Origin: JADKAV01 sp963769435 | Lineage (GTDB): Bacteria > Actinomycetota > Actinomycetes > S36-B12 > UBA10799 | Reading direction: 5' to 3' | Length of the DNA stretch: 64,000 nt | Assembly (NCBI GenBank): GCA_963769435.1 | Contig: CAVYLN010000002.1 | Coordinates: forward strand, 310,001-374,000 | Part shown: positions 63,611 to 64,000 of the stretch, piece after piece | Numbering within the stretch: position 1 is the stretch's first letter | Layout: each line of letters opens with the position of its first letter | The notes under the pieces: model-generated | Told to the model about the DNA's origin: nothing | The model's input: the letters and a program-made list of their open reading frames with translations, nothing else | Database searches by the model: none | Program-made: the position numbers and the translations under genes

Positions 63611-63647
63611 CGCATCTGTCAGTCCGAGCCGGAATGGAGCGCCGCCC

Positions 63648-64000
63648 ATGGCAAGTGAGTATGCGCGAGCGCTTGGAGCCAAACTCCGGTCCATCCGTCA
63701 GCAGCAGGGGATGTCCCTGCACGGCGTCGAGGAGAAGTCGGAAGGCCGCTGGAAGGCGGTCGTCGTCGGCTCGTACGAGCGCGGAGACCGCGCCGTGACA
63801 GTGCAGAAACTGGCTGAACTGGCCGACTTCTACGGAGTTCCGGTCGCCGAGCTGCTTCCGGACAGCACTCCCGGATCCACCGCTGAACCGCCGGCGCGAC
63901 TCGTTCTCGACCTGGAGCGGCTGGGGAGCGTGCCTGCGGACAAGGTCGGCCCGCTGGCTCGCTACGCAGCGGCCATCCAGGCCCAGCGTGGCGACTACAA
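63648..64000 (+). CDS. bldD: BldD developmental regulator, cut by window end
   Basis: The visible 117 residues start MASEYARALGAKLRSIRQQQ. The N-terminal helix-turn-helix region, HGVEEKSEGRWKAVVVGSYE with GDRAVTVQKLAELADFYGVP following, is nearly identical in pattern to Streptomyces BldD. The C-terminal domain begins and reaches QRGDY at the window edge, the first half of the c-di-GMP signature (RxD...RxxD). GGAG is 10 nt before the ATG. In streptomycetes BldD with c-di-GMP holds back sporulation; here its targets are unknown. It lies upstream of pyrR as in other actinobacteria. Confidence 0.93.
   Translation, partial: MASEYARALGAKLRSIRQQQGMSLHGVEEKSEGRWKAVVVGSYERGDRAVTVQKLAELADFYGVPVAELLPDSTPGSTAEPPARLVLDLERLGSVPADKVGPLARYAAAIQAQRGDY

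Overview
The window is one continuous stretch of a high-GC actinobacterial chromosome, almost entirely housekeeping genes and almost entirely on the minus strand. The taxonomic hints are the mIHF gene, a BldD regulator, an actinobacterial-type PriA without helicase motifs, GTG starts in many genes, and gene order matching the recN-nadK-tlyA, argCJBD/RGH, pheST, infC-rpmI-rplT, hisGE, rib and pyr blocks of Mycobacterium, Streptomyces and relatives. I cannot place it below class Actinomycetes; the complete 16S gene would do that. There are no phage genes, insertion sequences, CRISPR arrays or tRNA genes.

Layout: (1) 1-6.5 kb: recN, nadK, tlyA, a small ORF, a phasin-like protein with a histone-like Lys tail, a divergent SCP2-like gene, a HAD phosphatase and a TPR protein whose N-terminus is a 75-nt tandem repeat. 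(2) 6.5-12 kb: one rRNA operon (16S-23S-5S, read right to left) with a strong promoter near 11.9 kb. (3) 12-17 kb: a secreted beta-propeller protein, tyrS and two membrane proteins. (4) 17-24.2 kb: argCJBDRGH without argF, chained by 1-8 nt overlaps. (5) 24.5-38 kb: an acyl-CoA synthetase, pheST, a metallo-beta-lactamase-fold gene, trmH-type methylase, rplT-rpmI-infC, a kinase-like gene, DUF1844, SseB-like, a beta/alpha-type carboxyltransferase, hisG-hisE. (6) 38-44 kb: a secreted protein, then ribH-ribBA-ribE-ribD under an FMN riboswitch. (7) 43-53 kb: rpe, a nuclease-like orphan, rsmB, fmt, def, priA, metK, coaBC, rpoZ, gmk, mihF. (8) 53-63.5 kb: the pyr operon (pyrR-pyrB-pyrC-membrane protein-carA-carB-pyrK-pyrD-pyrF) with a PyrR-binding RNA loop ahead of pyrR. 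(9) bldD, cut by the window end, reads away from pyrR.

The most striking global signal is 28 reading-frame breaks in 16 minus-strand genes, including essential ones (pheS, pheT, metK, carA, pyrB, ribE, fmt). Every one has the same sign: one extra base in the sense direction. Removing one base per site brings each complete gene back to a whole number of codons and a normal family length. I treat these genes as functional and the breaks as probable sequence errors, but the uniform sign and non-homopolymer contexts merit checking against reads.

Regulation visible in sequence: an rRNA promoter and leader, an FMN riboswitch with a Shine-Dalgarno-sequestering hairpin, a PyrR loop covering the pyrR ribosome-binding site, a candidate ArgR operator at argC, a likely AUC start codon for infC, a CUG start for coaBC, and several long inverted repeats in intergenic gaps.
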